Positions 24,486 through 35,601 of a stretch of 64,000 bases of DNA are shown piece after piece. How positions within the stretch are numbered: position 1 is the first letter of the stretch; every line of letters begins with the position of its first letter. The DNA comes from Phaseolus vulgaris. Its lineage: Eukaryota > Streptophyta > Magnoliopsida > Fabales > Fabaceae. Made by a program: the position numbers and the translations under genes. The notes under the pieces are model-generated. The model saw only the letters and a program-made list of their open reading frames with translations. It was not told where the DNA came from and searched no databases. The stretch covers positions 32,146,069-32,210,068 of the forward strand of contig NC_023758.2 of NCBI RefSeq assembly GCF_000499845.2. Direction: 5' to 3'.

Positions 24486-26824
24486 TCAAGGAGGAGGAAT
24501 GAGCTTTCCATCCACCACCTCATGATAAATGCTGAACTGTGAGAGGTCCAAATCCGGGAGAACGCATTGGATCTGCTCGAGCGCCAGCTCGAATCCGTCA
24601 GCAAGGGCTTCAGCACCCACGCTCATAAGGTCGGCGTTCTCAGCTTCTAATTTTTGCTTTGAGGCCTCTGCAGCATTCTTCTCGGTGGTAAGGGCAGCAA
24701 TGGAAGAGGCAGCTTCTTCCAATTGGCCCTTTGCCTCAGACAACTTGCTCACCACCTCCTCAAGCTTCTTGTCCCCAGTAACGGTCGTTTCCCTGGTAGA
24801 CTCGAGCTCCCCCACTAGTTGTAAGTTCAGTTGGCGTAGGGAGGAGGTCTCGGCCTCCAGGTGGATCACCTTGTTCCGCAGTTGCACCACCTCGCAGTTT
24901 AGAGAGTTGACGGCTTGCCCCATCAAGATCTCAGTCTTGATGGTCTCTTGGACCTGCGCTAGGTACTCTCCCCTGGCTTTTTCCACCATACCCCTCATCA
25001 GATCTACGGACCCTTGGGCAGCCTCAAAGTCACTTTGCAGTGACTCCTTGTCATGCTCAAGCTCCTTGATCCTTTTCTCCAGGATTAGTTGCTTGCGGTG
25101 CTGGGTGGAAAACTCCAGGGAAAACACTATCTGCTTAGCCAGGTGCATGTCCACCTCCTCTCCGCTCCATTCGATAAGCTCCCGCCTACGGATGAGCTGT
25201 CGGACCAAAGCAATGACTCGGCTGAAATTCTCATTGCTAGCTCCAGAGCCGCTTGGTCACGAGCTGCCTCCACCACCTTCAGCAGTAGCAGTGGAGGTTG
25301 GTGGTGGTGGTGGCGATGCGAGAAGTCCCAGGGGACCCCCCGAGTGAGCAGAATCGCCCCCAGCAGGTGGAGTGGATTGACCAAGAGCTTGGCCTGCTGG
25401 GGGAGGAGATGGAAGTGGAGTTGGAGATGGTGGTCGAAGAGTTGGAGATGGTGGTCGAAGAGCTGGAGATGGTAGTTGTTGGGGAGAGGGGAAGGATGTT
25501 GGCGCTGGGGCAGGTTGAGCAGAAGGGGGTGAGGCTGAACCTTCCTCTATCTCCACCACTTCAATCTCCCCAGGCTGAAGGGATGAAGCCCCCCAACCTC
25601 TGGAAGTTTCCTCTTGCGGTGTACAAGAGGAGAGCCAAAACTCTCCTCTTCGGTTGAGGGGGTAGGAGCAGCAGCTGTAGTAGACGAAGGAAAGGCCTTC
25701 GCTAGCCTTCTTCTTTTCCTCACTGGGTCGGGGCCTTTAGTTGGCGCGACCGAGAGAGGAGGAGCTGCGATGGGTTCGGTGGTGAAAGAAGAAGAGCCAA
25801 TCATCTTGGCGCCCTGGATTCGGGCAAGCTCTAGCAATGCCTTCCTCCTTTCCTTCCCTGAACTCATGTCTACATCGAAGGAAAAAAGAAGAGTTAGATG
25901 GCATAATTGTGCAAGTGGGTCAAAATGTATGCAAGTATGCATGAGAATGTGCAAGTATCCAAAGAGGTGAAACAAGAAGAGCCTACCTATGTACTTCTTC
26001 AGAGCCAACACATCAAATTCGTGTTTGATGAGAAGAGCTGAGCTGTACTTTGCCCTTAGAAACAACCCACATAGTTCGCGCTCGTAGGGGGCCATGACTT
26101 CGAGGCCACGGGGTTTCTTGAATTCTACTCCAGGAACCCAGTAAAGGGGAAACCCCTCGAGCAATGTTGGACTTTGCAGGGTAGCAGATATCATATAGAA
26201 CCTGCCCTTCCAATCTTTGAAGGATTGCTGATACAGGCCCAAGAGCACCCGTCAAGCAACCCCGTTCAGGCTGACCCAGGACCTATCCCCGGGGTTCTTC
26301 GCCTCGAAAAAGTATAAGAATACATCTACGGAGGTGTTATGCCCGAAGTAATTGCAGAGGATCTCGAATGCCCGTATTAAGGCCCAGGCATTCGGATGGA
26401 GTTGGCAGGGGGCGAAGTTTAGCTCCATCATCAACTCCTTCTCAAAGAAAGTGAAGGGCAGGCGCAACTTCAACCTCTTGAAGATGGCAGAGTAGACGAA
26501 GGTGAAGGGCACCCCATTGGTAGCCCTATCATCCGCGCAGATGGGCATCCCTCGAGGAGGGATGCGTGTACGGATATTAAAATCGTTTTCCCTGTCGACG
26601 GCGCAAGAAGGCTCATCTGGGTCGTCGCTCAGAAGGGATTTGAGGTGACCCTGCGGTAGTAGGGTGGAGGTTTCTGCCAGCAACGCCAAGGGAGCCCAGT
26701 CGTAGACCCTGGCGTTGTCATGGTAGGAGGTTGCATCGGGTGGTGGCGGCGCCGGTGCACTTGCTGAAGGCTGTGCACCAGAGGACGAGGTGACGATTCG
26801 AGCGGTTTGTTTCAAGCGAGCCAT
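24486..26824 (-). pseudogene. Antisense extra gene of the Tat element (broken, one intron)
   Basis: One gene in the minus direction can be followed through four segments. The ATG at 26,824 opens M-A-R-L-K-Q-T-A-R-I-V-T, then a Ser/Pro/Ala stretch and a plant transposon domain of the 'putative gypsy type transposon' kind ('LNFAPCQLHPNAWALIRAFE' about residues 130-150, 'SFKDWKGRFYMI'). A TGA at 26,252-26,254 breaks it. A 117-nt intron (25,986 to 25,870, GT...AG, T-rich) joins 'LKKYI' to 'DMSSGKERRK'. It has no stop and is a multiple of three, so it also reads through. One base is out of phase in a six-C run (25,589-25,594). A Pro-rich part follows, then a TGA (25,257-25,259) and a C-terminal coiled coil of about 200 residues (25,208-24,600; Leu/Glu heptads). 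Estimated original length about 740 residues. Function unknown; such extra genes are known in Tat elements. Confidence 0.8.
25420..25478 (-). repeat. 21-bp coding repeat in the antisense gene
   Basis: Three units starting at 25,420, 25,441 and 25,462 ('gttggagatggtggtcgaaga'). On the minus strand they encode repeats of L-R-P-P-S-P-T/A, a proline-rich linker before the coiled coil. Confidence 0.85.
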
Positions 26825-27427
26825 TGCGAGATAATTGCAATGGAGAAAAATGAAGGGTCAGAGGAATGGAAGAAGAGGAAATGATGAATGGTTCGGTGAA
26901 AAACAAAGGAAGAGAAGAAGAAAGAAATGTCAAGGCGAAAAAGAGGAAGAGGGGGAAGCAAAAAGCAGAGTGAGGGGCGCGAAAACCCTAGCGCGGGTCG
27001 AGAAGAGGAAAAACAGAAAAGATGAATGCATGATAATGAAAGGGACGAATGCAATCGGTGAAAAGAGCCTAAATAGATCAAGGAAGAAGAAAAACCGTAC
27101 CTTTGAGTGATCGCGAAAGGTTGGGAGGTAGAAAGCTTGAAGGAAGATGGGCGCGCAGAGAGGGAATTCGAAGTGAGTCTGAGAGTGTTGAAGAAGATGA
27201 TGAAACAGTGAAAACGCGCGCCTATTTGAATAAAGGAAGCGCTAGCGACACTCCACGCTGGCCGTTGATGCCACCACGTGTCGCAAAATTAAGAAAGGAA
27301 GTTGTAACGTTAAAAGGCAACACGTGAGGTGGCACGTGATGCGGCCCCACTTGCCACGTGGACCGAGAGCGCGACCACATAGTCTCTTCGCTGAGAACGA
27401 GTTCACAGCTCGAGACTAGGGCGCTTG
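26825..27427 (-). promoter_or_regulatory. Probable promoter/leader of the antisense gene with four G-boxes
   Basis: Lies between the antisense ATG and the 3' LTR. CACGTG cores are at 27,275, 27,321, 27,333 and 27,355. An A/T-rich stretch 'ttattcaaatagg' on the minus strand (about 27,222-27,235) could be a TATA region. Open frames here on the + strand show no domain. The promoter role is inference from motifs and position. Confidence 0.45.
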
Positions 27428-28500
27428 TGATCCGATCGGTCATCGGTAGTCGATGACGTCAGCAGCAGATAACCATGTGGACCACTCGCGGGTGACACGT
27501 GGATCAGGTGGCAGAGAAATCAGGGAGGAGATCACCCGGTATGGAGATCGGTAGTCAGTAACCGAGTGGCCACCGACAGATCTGTTCCAAAATAAACACC
27601 CGGGGGAGAACGCGAGAAGCAATAGAGCACCGATCAGTCATCGGGTGCATGGTCATCGGGGTCTCGTGTTACACGCAGTTAAACTGGGACTGAGATTCCC
27701 AGCGAGAGCGTTACGCATCGACCTCGTATGATCATACCTCAGAGAAAGAAGAGCTCCTTGTCGGTATAGTCGTGCACGAGAGTGGCCTAAGGGAGTTAGT
27801 AAACCGGTCAGTGATTGGTTACTCTCTCAACCCATTACGTGCATGGCATCGTGAAGGGGGAATCGTGTGTGCAGAGAGCAATGCTTGGTGAGTGTGCCTA
27901 GTCCAGCCACACCTGGCGTTCTCCTGGGAACGTGCGATTCACCCAGATGGAAGAAACGCGCTAAGTTACTCCACAAGGGAATAACTTAGGCGCACAAAGA
28001 GATGCGCTAGAGCCCTTCAGGTGATGGCACGTGCACGGTTAGATGTGAGTTGCATGCCTCCACGTGTCGTTGTCTGAGAGGGGCGCGACCCAGATAAAGG
28101 TGCACTCCGTGTCGTGAAAGGTACAGACAGAAAACCCAGACACCCACGACCCTGACTGTGGTACGTTTTCGTACAAAAGCATAACAGAATTCTGACACAC
28201 GCAGAGAACAGCGTAATAGAATTCTGCTAGGCACAGACACAGAGGGGGATAAAAAGAGAATCAGAGAGAAATACAGACACACTTTTTTTACACACATTAT
28301 TTTTCATTAGTGATTCTGTGACCTAACTTGAGCGTTGGAGTGCAAACGGCCGCTAGAGGCGCCGTCTGTGTATTTTGCAGGTTGCATTTGAAGTTCCCAG
28401 AGAAGGTTCTAAGAGCACTCTTGTAGATAGCACAGTTGCCATAGGCGGGGCAAGGAAGCGACGAGGCAATTCCTCCACGCTTGAGTTGTCGGCAGGATCA
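27428..28500 (+). repeat. 3' LTR of the Tat element
   Basis: Same length (1,073 bp) and ends as the 5' LTR. About 17 base differences and two compensating one-base indels by hand. Directly followed by the TSD ATAAT. The DNA just before it ('gagactagggcgcttg') is not a good polypurine tract. Confidence 0.95.
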
Positions 28501-28990
28501 ATAATATTATTCATAATATTAATATTATTATTATTTTTAATATTATTAACATTCATAATATTTATAATATTATTATTTTAATTAATATTATTAATATTAA
28601 TAAAAAATTAATATCATTAATATTATTTATATTATTAATATTATCAACATTATTAATACCATTAATATGATTAATAATAATAATATTATTATTTTTAATA
28701 TTATTATGTTAACATTATTCATTAGTGTATGCATATTTATTAATTATGATTATTATTTTGTTATTATTATTTATGAATATTAGTTATGATTTTATAATTA
28801 TTCATATTATAATAATATTATTAATAATTTTATAATTATTCATAATAATAATAATATAATTATGATTAATATTATTTATATTAGTAAAACTTTTAAAACT
28901 ATTAAGATTATTTATATTTTTAATATTTTTAATATTGTTAATAAAAATATTTATATTAATAAATAGTAATAATATTGAAGTTATTTTAGA
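28501..28990. repeat. Almost pure A/T core of the CACTA-like element, right part
   Basis: First 5 bp are the gypsy TSD. Then about 480 bp of ATTATTAATATT-like DNA, similar to 17,040-17,390. Short + strand frames running into it are artefacts. Confidence 0.7.
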
Positions 28991-29187
28991 TATAAATTCG
29001 TGGATAAAATTGTGAATAATGTAAAATTCACCTACGGATAGAGATCTATAGGTAATAATCTATAGGTAAAGTTGAATTTACCTACGGATTCAGATTAGTG
29101 GAAGATATCCGTAGGTAATGCTGAATTTACCTATGGATTCAGGTACGTGGATAAAAATCCGTCGGTAAATCTGATTTTTTTGTAGTA

Positions 29188-29650
29188 TAATTTCCTTCAT
29201 TATATTTCATTTCAATTGTTTGTTTTGTTATTCTTCACTCCTTCACACTTGGAACATACTACCTATCTTTGACACAGATAAAATCATGTGTAAAAAAATA
29301 CGATTATGTGAAAATTGGTGTGTGATTGATATCATGCACTAAGGTCTTCTTTCCTAATTAAAGAAGCGATTTAACACAATTTATAGGATCAATATACCAA
29401 TTTGAATATGTAAATTTTGATCTAGGGAACTTGTTCCTTATCCATGTTGATACCTTCAATTGTGCCTCACATAATACCTTTTCAAAATTAACACTCCATT
29501 TGGAAAACGATCAAAAGTTGTTTCCAAATAGTCCAAACTACCACAACCCACACCCTTTCCAGACCTAGTTCTGTTTAGAGGTGAAGAAAGCAATTTAAAA
29601 TTGTTTGAAGTTATCCTTTAGACTATTATGTATTGTAGTACATGTTCCTA
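29188..29650. other. Intergenic, nothing recognised
   Basis: Single-copy looking AT-rich DNA between two CACTA-like elements. No open frame or repeat supported. Confidence 0.5.
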
Positions 29651-31165
29651 CACTACTACAGAAAAATCTTTTAACGACGGTTAAAATTACCATATAAAGA
29701 GAATTATGGACGTGTAAATCTTTTAACGACGGTTGTTATTGCGAATGTCGTTATAAATCAACTGTTTATAATGAAACGTGTAAAAACTATCACTCAGCCA
29801 AATAAATAAATAAAATTAATAAAAAATACACTTATAACAACAATTCTAGTGGGAACCGTCATTATAAGTGCTTCTGGCGTGCTTTTAAAGACGGTTCTAG
29901 TGGGCTCTATCGTTATAAGTGTATTTTTTAAAATGTTTTATTATTATATACTCACTCAAATCCTGCATAAAATATCAAATTTCTAGAATAATAATGCATG
30001 TAATATCATAATTTAAATATGAAAGTTTACAAAAAGTTCTATAAATATATGAAAAAACTTTATGTCATTCTAAAGTGTTATACATGGTTACCTTAAGGTG
30101 CATCCAAGTGGGTTTCTTTGCATTTACCATTTCTCTTCTTCCACTCAACATGTTATATCCAGAATAAGCACTGAAATAATAAGATTTCATGTTAGAACAC
30201 ACATAACATTATGTAATGTAATGTATGAGTAATAAATTTGTGAATGTAATGTAATCATAATCATAATGGTTTGATGGATCTCTAATTTATACTAGGAAAC
30301 ATCATTGCAAAATTTCAGAATTTTCTGACAAGTGTAAGTATGAGAATTAAAACCTTAAAATACCTGAAAAAACCCTAAGTAATATTTATAGTAAACAGTG
30401 AATTTTTGGAATTTTTGGTGGACCCTTTGGATATTGGCTATGTTATTCGTTACCTCATTTTGAGCAACTTTCATTTTATACGCGTCTCCATCCGACTTCT
30501 CTATCAAAAGTTATGATCATTTGAAGTTTCTTCATGCTAATTTTTGCTAACTCTAAATCTATCACTCTTCTCTTCAATGTTAGGACTCCTCCATCAAATA
30601 TCTACTAAATGAAATTTCCACAAACCCTAATCAACACATACATGTAAATATTTATTATCAAATTAATTAAAATAATTAGGATTTAGAGAGACATCGTGCA
30701 CCAGTCCTGGCAGTATGTGTGTGGTGGGTGTTGCCGCACGGAGGTGAAGGGTGGGCGTTTATTAGATTCGCCCCGCAAGGGTTTGACACGTGCAGAGGAG
30801 GGCTAGAGGAGTGGAAGAGGGATGAGGGCTGTAGGAGGGCTGAAGGAGTGGAAGAAGGAGGAGGGCTGGTCGGTGTGTGGTGCGCTAATGGAGGACGCGT
30901 GATGGTAGAGAGAGTGACGCGGTTGAGTGGCGCGGTTGAGTGTTGCAGTTGAGTGATGTTGGAGGGAGGCAGATGGAAGTTGCAGGGGCGGCGCGAGGGA
31001 GAGTGAGGAGGATGAAGATGAAGTGGAGTGAGAGTGTAAGGAGTACACGCGAATGAATAGGTTCAAGAACACACTTATGACCACGGTTCATGAGGAATTG
31101 TCGCAGATTACACACAAGCACACATATAACGATGGTTCAGGCGAGAACCGTCATTAAAAATTTCA
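29651..31165. mobile_element. CACTA-like element, right end not found
   Basis: Starts CACTACTACAGAAAAATC (29,651), a CACTA terminus. Subterminal repeats 'aacgacggtt' and its inverse 'aaccgtcattataagtg' occur near the left (29,674-29,920) and right (31,080-31,160) sides. The expected inverted right end is not visible, so the right limit is set by the last subterminal repeat. 30,700-31,060 is a GC-rich block with repeated 'ggagg' and 'gcggttgagtg' phrases, unlike the rest. No transposase. Confidence 0.6.
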
Positions 31166-33808
31166 GAAAAATTACAAGAATGCACTTGGTAAGGTTTTGA
31201 CTTTCCAAAATTCAGAAAATATTTCGTCTCGCCCCTATCCACTGATTCAATAATACATCGTATGATGATGTTACTTAGAATTCATGTTGACCCCAAACTT
31301 ATTCTTAAGATTTTAGGTTTCTTAAGATTTTAGGTTGAAGGTGAGTCTTATTGTCTTATATATGAGTATGTTCACGACTCATTAATATCAAATTTTTAGT
31401 TTGATCAAATAGATTAAGAAATCAGATGGTGATAAATTAAAAAAATTATGTTTAAAAATTTAATATACTCTTATGTGCCAAATATTTTTGTTGAAATTGT
31501 TTGAGTCGTATACATAAAATATTAATAATAATATGATGAATATATTTATATATATATATATAATCAGTTTGAGTAAAGTATATTTTAAATTAATCTACTC
31601 ATATAAATGTATATATATGAACAGCTATATTTATTATGTGAAAAAAAATATTACATATGCTATCTAAATAAATATGTTTTATTTATGTTAGTTTAAACAT
31701 ATATATATATATAATTAGTTTTAAGGATGTAAAAGTTTAAATTAGTTTTTCTAAAGGGTTAAGGTGAAATAATTGAAACACATGTTGAAAATGATAAAAA
31801 ATAAAATAAAAAGCAGTAAAAATATAAAATAATAGAAGAAATGTTATGACCTATTTCATTTGAAGATGATGCGGTGGATGGTGTCAGCATGGCAACCCCA
31901 TATATATAGAGAGAGTTGAATTACTATTTGGCTTGTGTAGCACGCCAGCTGTGATTATTTGTAAAGTTGACAGTGACATATTACCCTGGTTGAAATTGAA
32001 ATATACGCATCTCAACTCAATGAAGAAATCATAAGAATAAAAACAACAGAAACTCAACTTGACACAGGTTTGTTTTACAAGGTCAGTTTCGTCATAAAAC
32101 GGACATCAAGAGACAACGTCTTCTCTTCCGTACAAAATTGTTGCCTTCATGATGGACATATGTAGGTGACACTTGACACAGATTCAGAGATGGACGGATG
32201 AGGGAACATGCATAATAATTTAAACATTTTAATCTAACTCCACCTACGTACTGCTACGTACATACTCCTGCTACATACATGTCAATTTATTTTTTCACAG
32301 CAAATATTCTCCCTTCAATAATCACACACTGCTTCCTTCATAAACACAACAAACCCTTCTACACTTCAAAACCATTCTGTGCGTAAATAATGTTTTTTTT
32401 TTTACATTTTTACCTTACGTATCATTCTGCTTTACTTTAATTTAATTAGTAGATCATCCAAGTCCATCTACTTATAGAGACGAATTAGGATCTAAGATAT
32501 TGGCTTATGTTACCATATTTACTTACTTTGTCTAACATGCATTGCAATGTTAGAAAGTGTGTGAAAAAAAAATGTTTTGGTAAGTTAAAATTATGATCTT
32601 TTTAAGAAAAGATTTGACTTGTGGAAGAAAAATGAGTTTGGCTAATGACAATCCCAAGTAGGAGTGGTACGTGCATAAACATAAACAGATAAAAGTAATG
32701 AGTCTGTCAATAATAAGAGGCATAGTGTAGCTGTGTTGTCCACTTGTCCTTGGACTAATTAACTTTGTACCACCAATCAGGGAAGCAGTGGTACAAGACG
32801 TGAGCTTGTCAGATCGATCAATGCTATTTTCGACATAACAGTAAGTTGCTGTTGCCTAAACCAGTAAACGTTCCATCTATTCCGCTACAGGAATAAGGTT
32901 TCACTGCATTTATGTCCAAAAATATGTCTTTCATATAAAAAACTAACTACTAATGGTTTCGATACGGACCGAACTTCCAACATATATGAACATATATCAA
33001 TAAGTGTGTGTTTCTGTCTATATGACAGCAAAAAAAAAATGGAAGCTTTTGCTTCAATAGAATTTCAATGTGTATTTCAATACACCTAAGTTGTTAACAA
33101 CTTATTGAAAAACAAAACTTTTTGTGTGCAAATTAATTTATAACTATAGTGGAAGTTAGCATAATATTTGATGAAAACAGCATCCCATGTTGGAATGTTC
33201 TTTCTCCTAATACTTAATTTGGATAAAATCCAGAAAAACACTGTCATGGAGATGGAAATAATAGCATTTGTTACAGGAAACATCCTTCTCCTCCTCTTTT
33301 TTTTTTTTTTTATTATAACATGGTTGGCCTTCACCTGTCTGCAGAAGCTAGGTGGTTTCACTGTGGATGGAGCCTTGGAAGAGGTATATCGTACTTTGTC
33401 CGATACCAGAGATAGAAAACAAAATCTGTCCCTTACACTCCGATAGACTTCATTAACCACAACACCAATGGAATCACTATGACATCGACATATGAAATGG
33501 TAAATGTTTCACTTGTGTGTGTGTTTGGTTTGGTTTTGAAAATTCACCAAATTTGAAAACCCAAGTGAAATAATGCAAGTGATATTGAAATAAACTATTT
33601 CAATTTACACTAATTGAAACTTTCTTGACGTGAAATTACACATGTAGGTAATTAACAATGGCGACAGAAAAAAAGTGCTAGGAAAGAAAGGTAAATAAAA
33701 AATGTGTAAACATGACCTTTTAAGTAATTTGGTTAAAGAGAAAGTAGAAAATATTATAATAAAATAATAACATAAATAAAAATAAATAAAAATGTTATAT
33801 ATATATAT
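31166..33808. other. Intergenic, short TA repeats
   Basis: TA microsatellites at about 31,543-31,561 and 31,701-31,713. 33,086-33,460 has overlapping open frames on both strands (92 and 124 codons) with a poly-T/poly-Lys stretch. I recognise no domain, so I do not call a gene. Confidence 0.5.
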
Positions 33809-34157
33809 CACTACAAGAAAATCATGAAATAAAAATCAATTTTTAAAGACCAAAATAATTAGTTACATTAGAAATTAAAAAGAAACCATTTTAGAAACTA
33901 AAAAAAAAATGTTTCTAAATTAATTTCTATTATTTTTTATTATTGTTAAATAGTTTCTAAATTGGCATCTAATTAGCAACTAAGATTTTAACTACCAATT
34001 ATTTAGTTTCTAATTAACAATAATACAAAATAATATAAACTAATTTAAAAACCAAATTTTCTTTTAATTTTTAAAATGGTCTCTAATTTAGTTATTATTG
34101 TAACTAATTATTTTAGTTTCTACAAATTGATTTCTATTTCATGATTTTCTTGTAGTA
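33809..34157. mobile_element. CACTA-type MITE with intact ends
   Basis: A 349-bp element. Left end CACTACAAGAAAATCATGAA; the right end is its inverse with one change in the last base (TTCATGATTTTCTTGTAGTA). The inverted repeat extends about 35 bp. Target duplication TAT on both sides (33,806-33,808 and 34,158-34,160), inside a TA run, so the TSD is weak evidence alone. Best copy of the MITE family in the window. Confidence 0.9.
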
Positions 34158-35601
34158 TATATATATATGAAAGATAATTTTATCTCTATATATGTACACA
34201 TTTTCCATTCTCAACTCTCTTTCTAAATTGGAGGAATGAATATTTGTATGAAACTACTAATCTTTTTAATTCTTTGATTACTTTTAGGGTAAATTATACT
34301 TGCCGTGTTCATTTTTTTTTTAGAGACAAAAGACACTACCCATAATTTTTCTTTAATTAGTGCTTTATGAGTTTTATATTTTAAAACTTTTTAGGAAGTT
34401 ATATTTATTGTATCTTCTAAAGTTTTATTGCAAATAGTTTATCAAACATTATTTACACACATATAATTACTCTTTAAAGTATTTATTCCAGGTATAATTA
34501 CTTTTTCAAGTATTTATTTCACCAAGTAATCTCACATCGTTTAGAAGTTTAGTTAAAAAAAATTAAATGTATCTTTCACCCTTTATCGTTGGAGACACTG
34601 TTTAAGGAAAAAATCATGACGAAAGTCTAAGCTTTAAAATTTACAAGACCTCAGTTATGATAATTGACCCTAATGATGTTATCACAACAAACTTTGTGGT
34701 CAGAACATTAATACCGACCATGGACAAGAGGTTCTAAAGATGAATAATCCTCGCTACCATGGAGAATGGAAAATGATTCAAAAAACAAACCTTGTTTCCC
34801 ATGGACCTTGACTGACGTACTTATTTTGACACGTTCAATAGTTTCACATCACTTAAGAGTCGAAATCAATAACAATTTAAATATACTTTCTTTTCTTAAT
34901 CTTAATCTCAATGAATGAACTTGAGGTGAGACATTCTCACACAATTCAATTAAGTAATTATCATATGGTCACAACTTATATCTTTTTATTTTGTTGAATA
35001 TTAGAAATTGTATCATAAATAGTCTACTTTAATAAAAAATTTATTTTGATAAGCTTTGTGGTGAAATTTGTTGACATAAATTTGAAGAGCTTTGAATAGA
35101 ATATCAACTTTCTCGTACTAAACTTCTTAAAGGCCATAAAAATAATTCTTGAAAGTCAATTAATTAAGTTCTTACAAAAACACATCAATTTGCTAATGAA
35201 TTAATTAACTTGAGGTGTTGATAGTGATTAGATATCCTTGTGTTGGAAATCAATTATAGTGATGGGAAAATGTGTGTTTGATTCTTTATTAGAATAAAAA
35301 TTTGTTGAATCTGAGACCACTATAATATTGCCAACGAAATTAATTTATGTATTGAATTAAAATAAATTGTGATAAAAGTTAACTTGTGTAAACACTAATG
35401 TGATTTATAAATCCTGAAAAAAAATTATATTTTTTATTAAAAAATAATAAATAAAATAAAGATACATTTTAGAGTGATGAAAAAGAATTGAAGTAGATAG
35501 AGAAAGATGAGCAACACTACCAAAATGAAAGGTCCATAACATAATTTATTCGTAAACCATTGGCAATGCAAAAAGGTCTTCACCTCCCACCAGTGAGATC
35601 T
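34158..35601. other. Intergenic, nothing recognised
   Basis: AT-rich. 34,590-34,800 has somewhat higher GC and could be an old retroelement relic, but no conserved protein block was seen. Confidence 0.45.

Larger units (their letters stand above)
17391..28500 (+). mobile_element. Ty3/gypsy LTR retrotransposon, Tat-type, nested
   Basis: An 11,110-bp element with two 1,073-bp LTRs starting TGATCC and ending GGATCA, flanked by the 5-bp target duplication ATAAT (17,386-17,390 and 28,501-28,505). Order: LTR, tRNA-Lys primer site, gag, protease, reverse transcriptase, first RNase H, second archaeal-like RNase H, integrase without chromodomain, hairpin region, antisense extra gene, LTR. The extra RNase H and extra gene downstream of pol are hallmarks of the plant Tat lineage. 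By hand the LTRs differ at about 17 substitutions and 2 one-base indels (about 1.6%). GC content is far above the flanks. All coding parts are broken, so any movement now would need help from intact relatives. Confidence 0.95.
16837..29187. mobile_element. CACTA-like non-autonomous DNA transposon, split by a gypsy insertion
   Basis: Left end TATTACAAGAAAAAAACTC (16,837); the right end on the other strand is TACTACAAAAAAATCAG (ending at 29,187). Both are one or two changes from the CACTACAAGAAAA terminus. The flanking TAA occurs on both sides (16,834-16,836 and 29,188-29,190), the 3-bp target duplication CACTA transposons make. Subterminal copies of 'ttacctacgga' in both orientations (16,947-17,030 and 29,020-29,165) are typical of the group. 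Without the gypsy insertion the element is about 1.23 kb, with an almost pure A/T core and no transposase. Confidence 0.75.

Noticed and set aside
24529..25657. Long + strand frames (128-272 codons) opposite the antisense gene
   Set aside because: Ser- and Cys-rich shadow of the coiled coil and proline-rich linker, which read sensibly on the minus strand.
33086..33460. Overlapping frames on both strands (92 and 124 codons)
   Set aside because: Rely on a poly-T run (poly-Phe/poly-Lys) and match no family I know.
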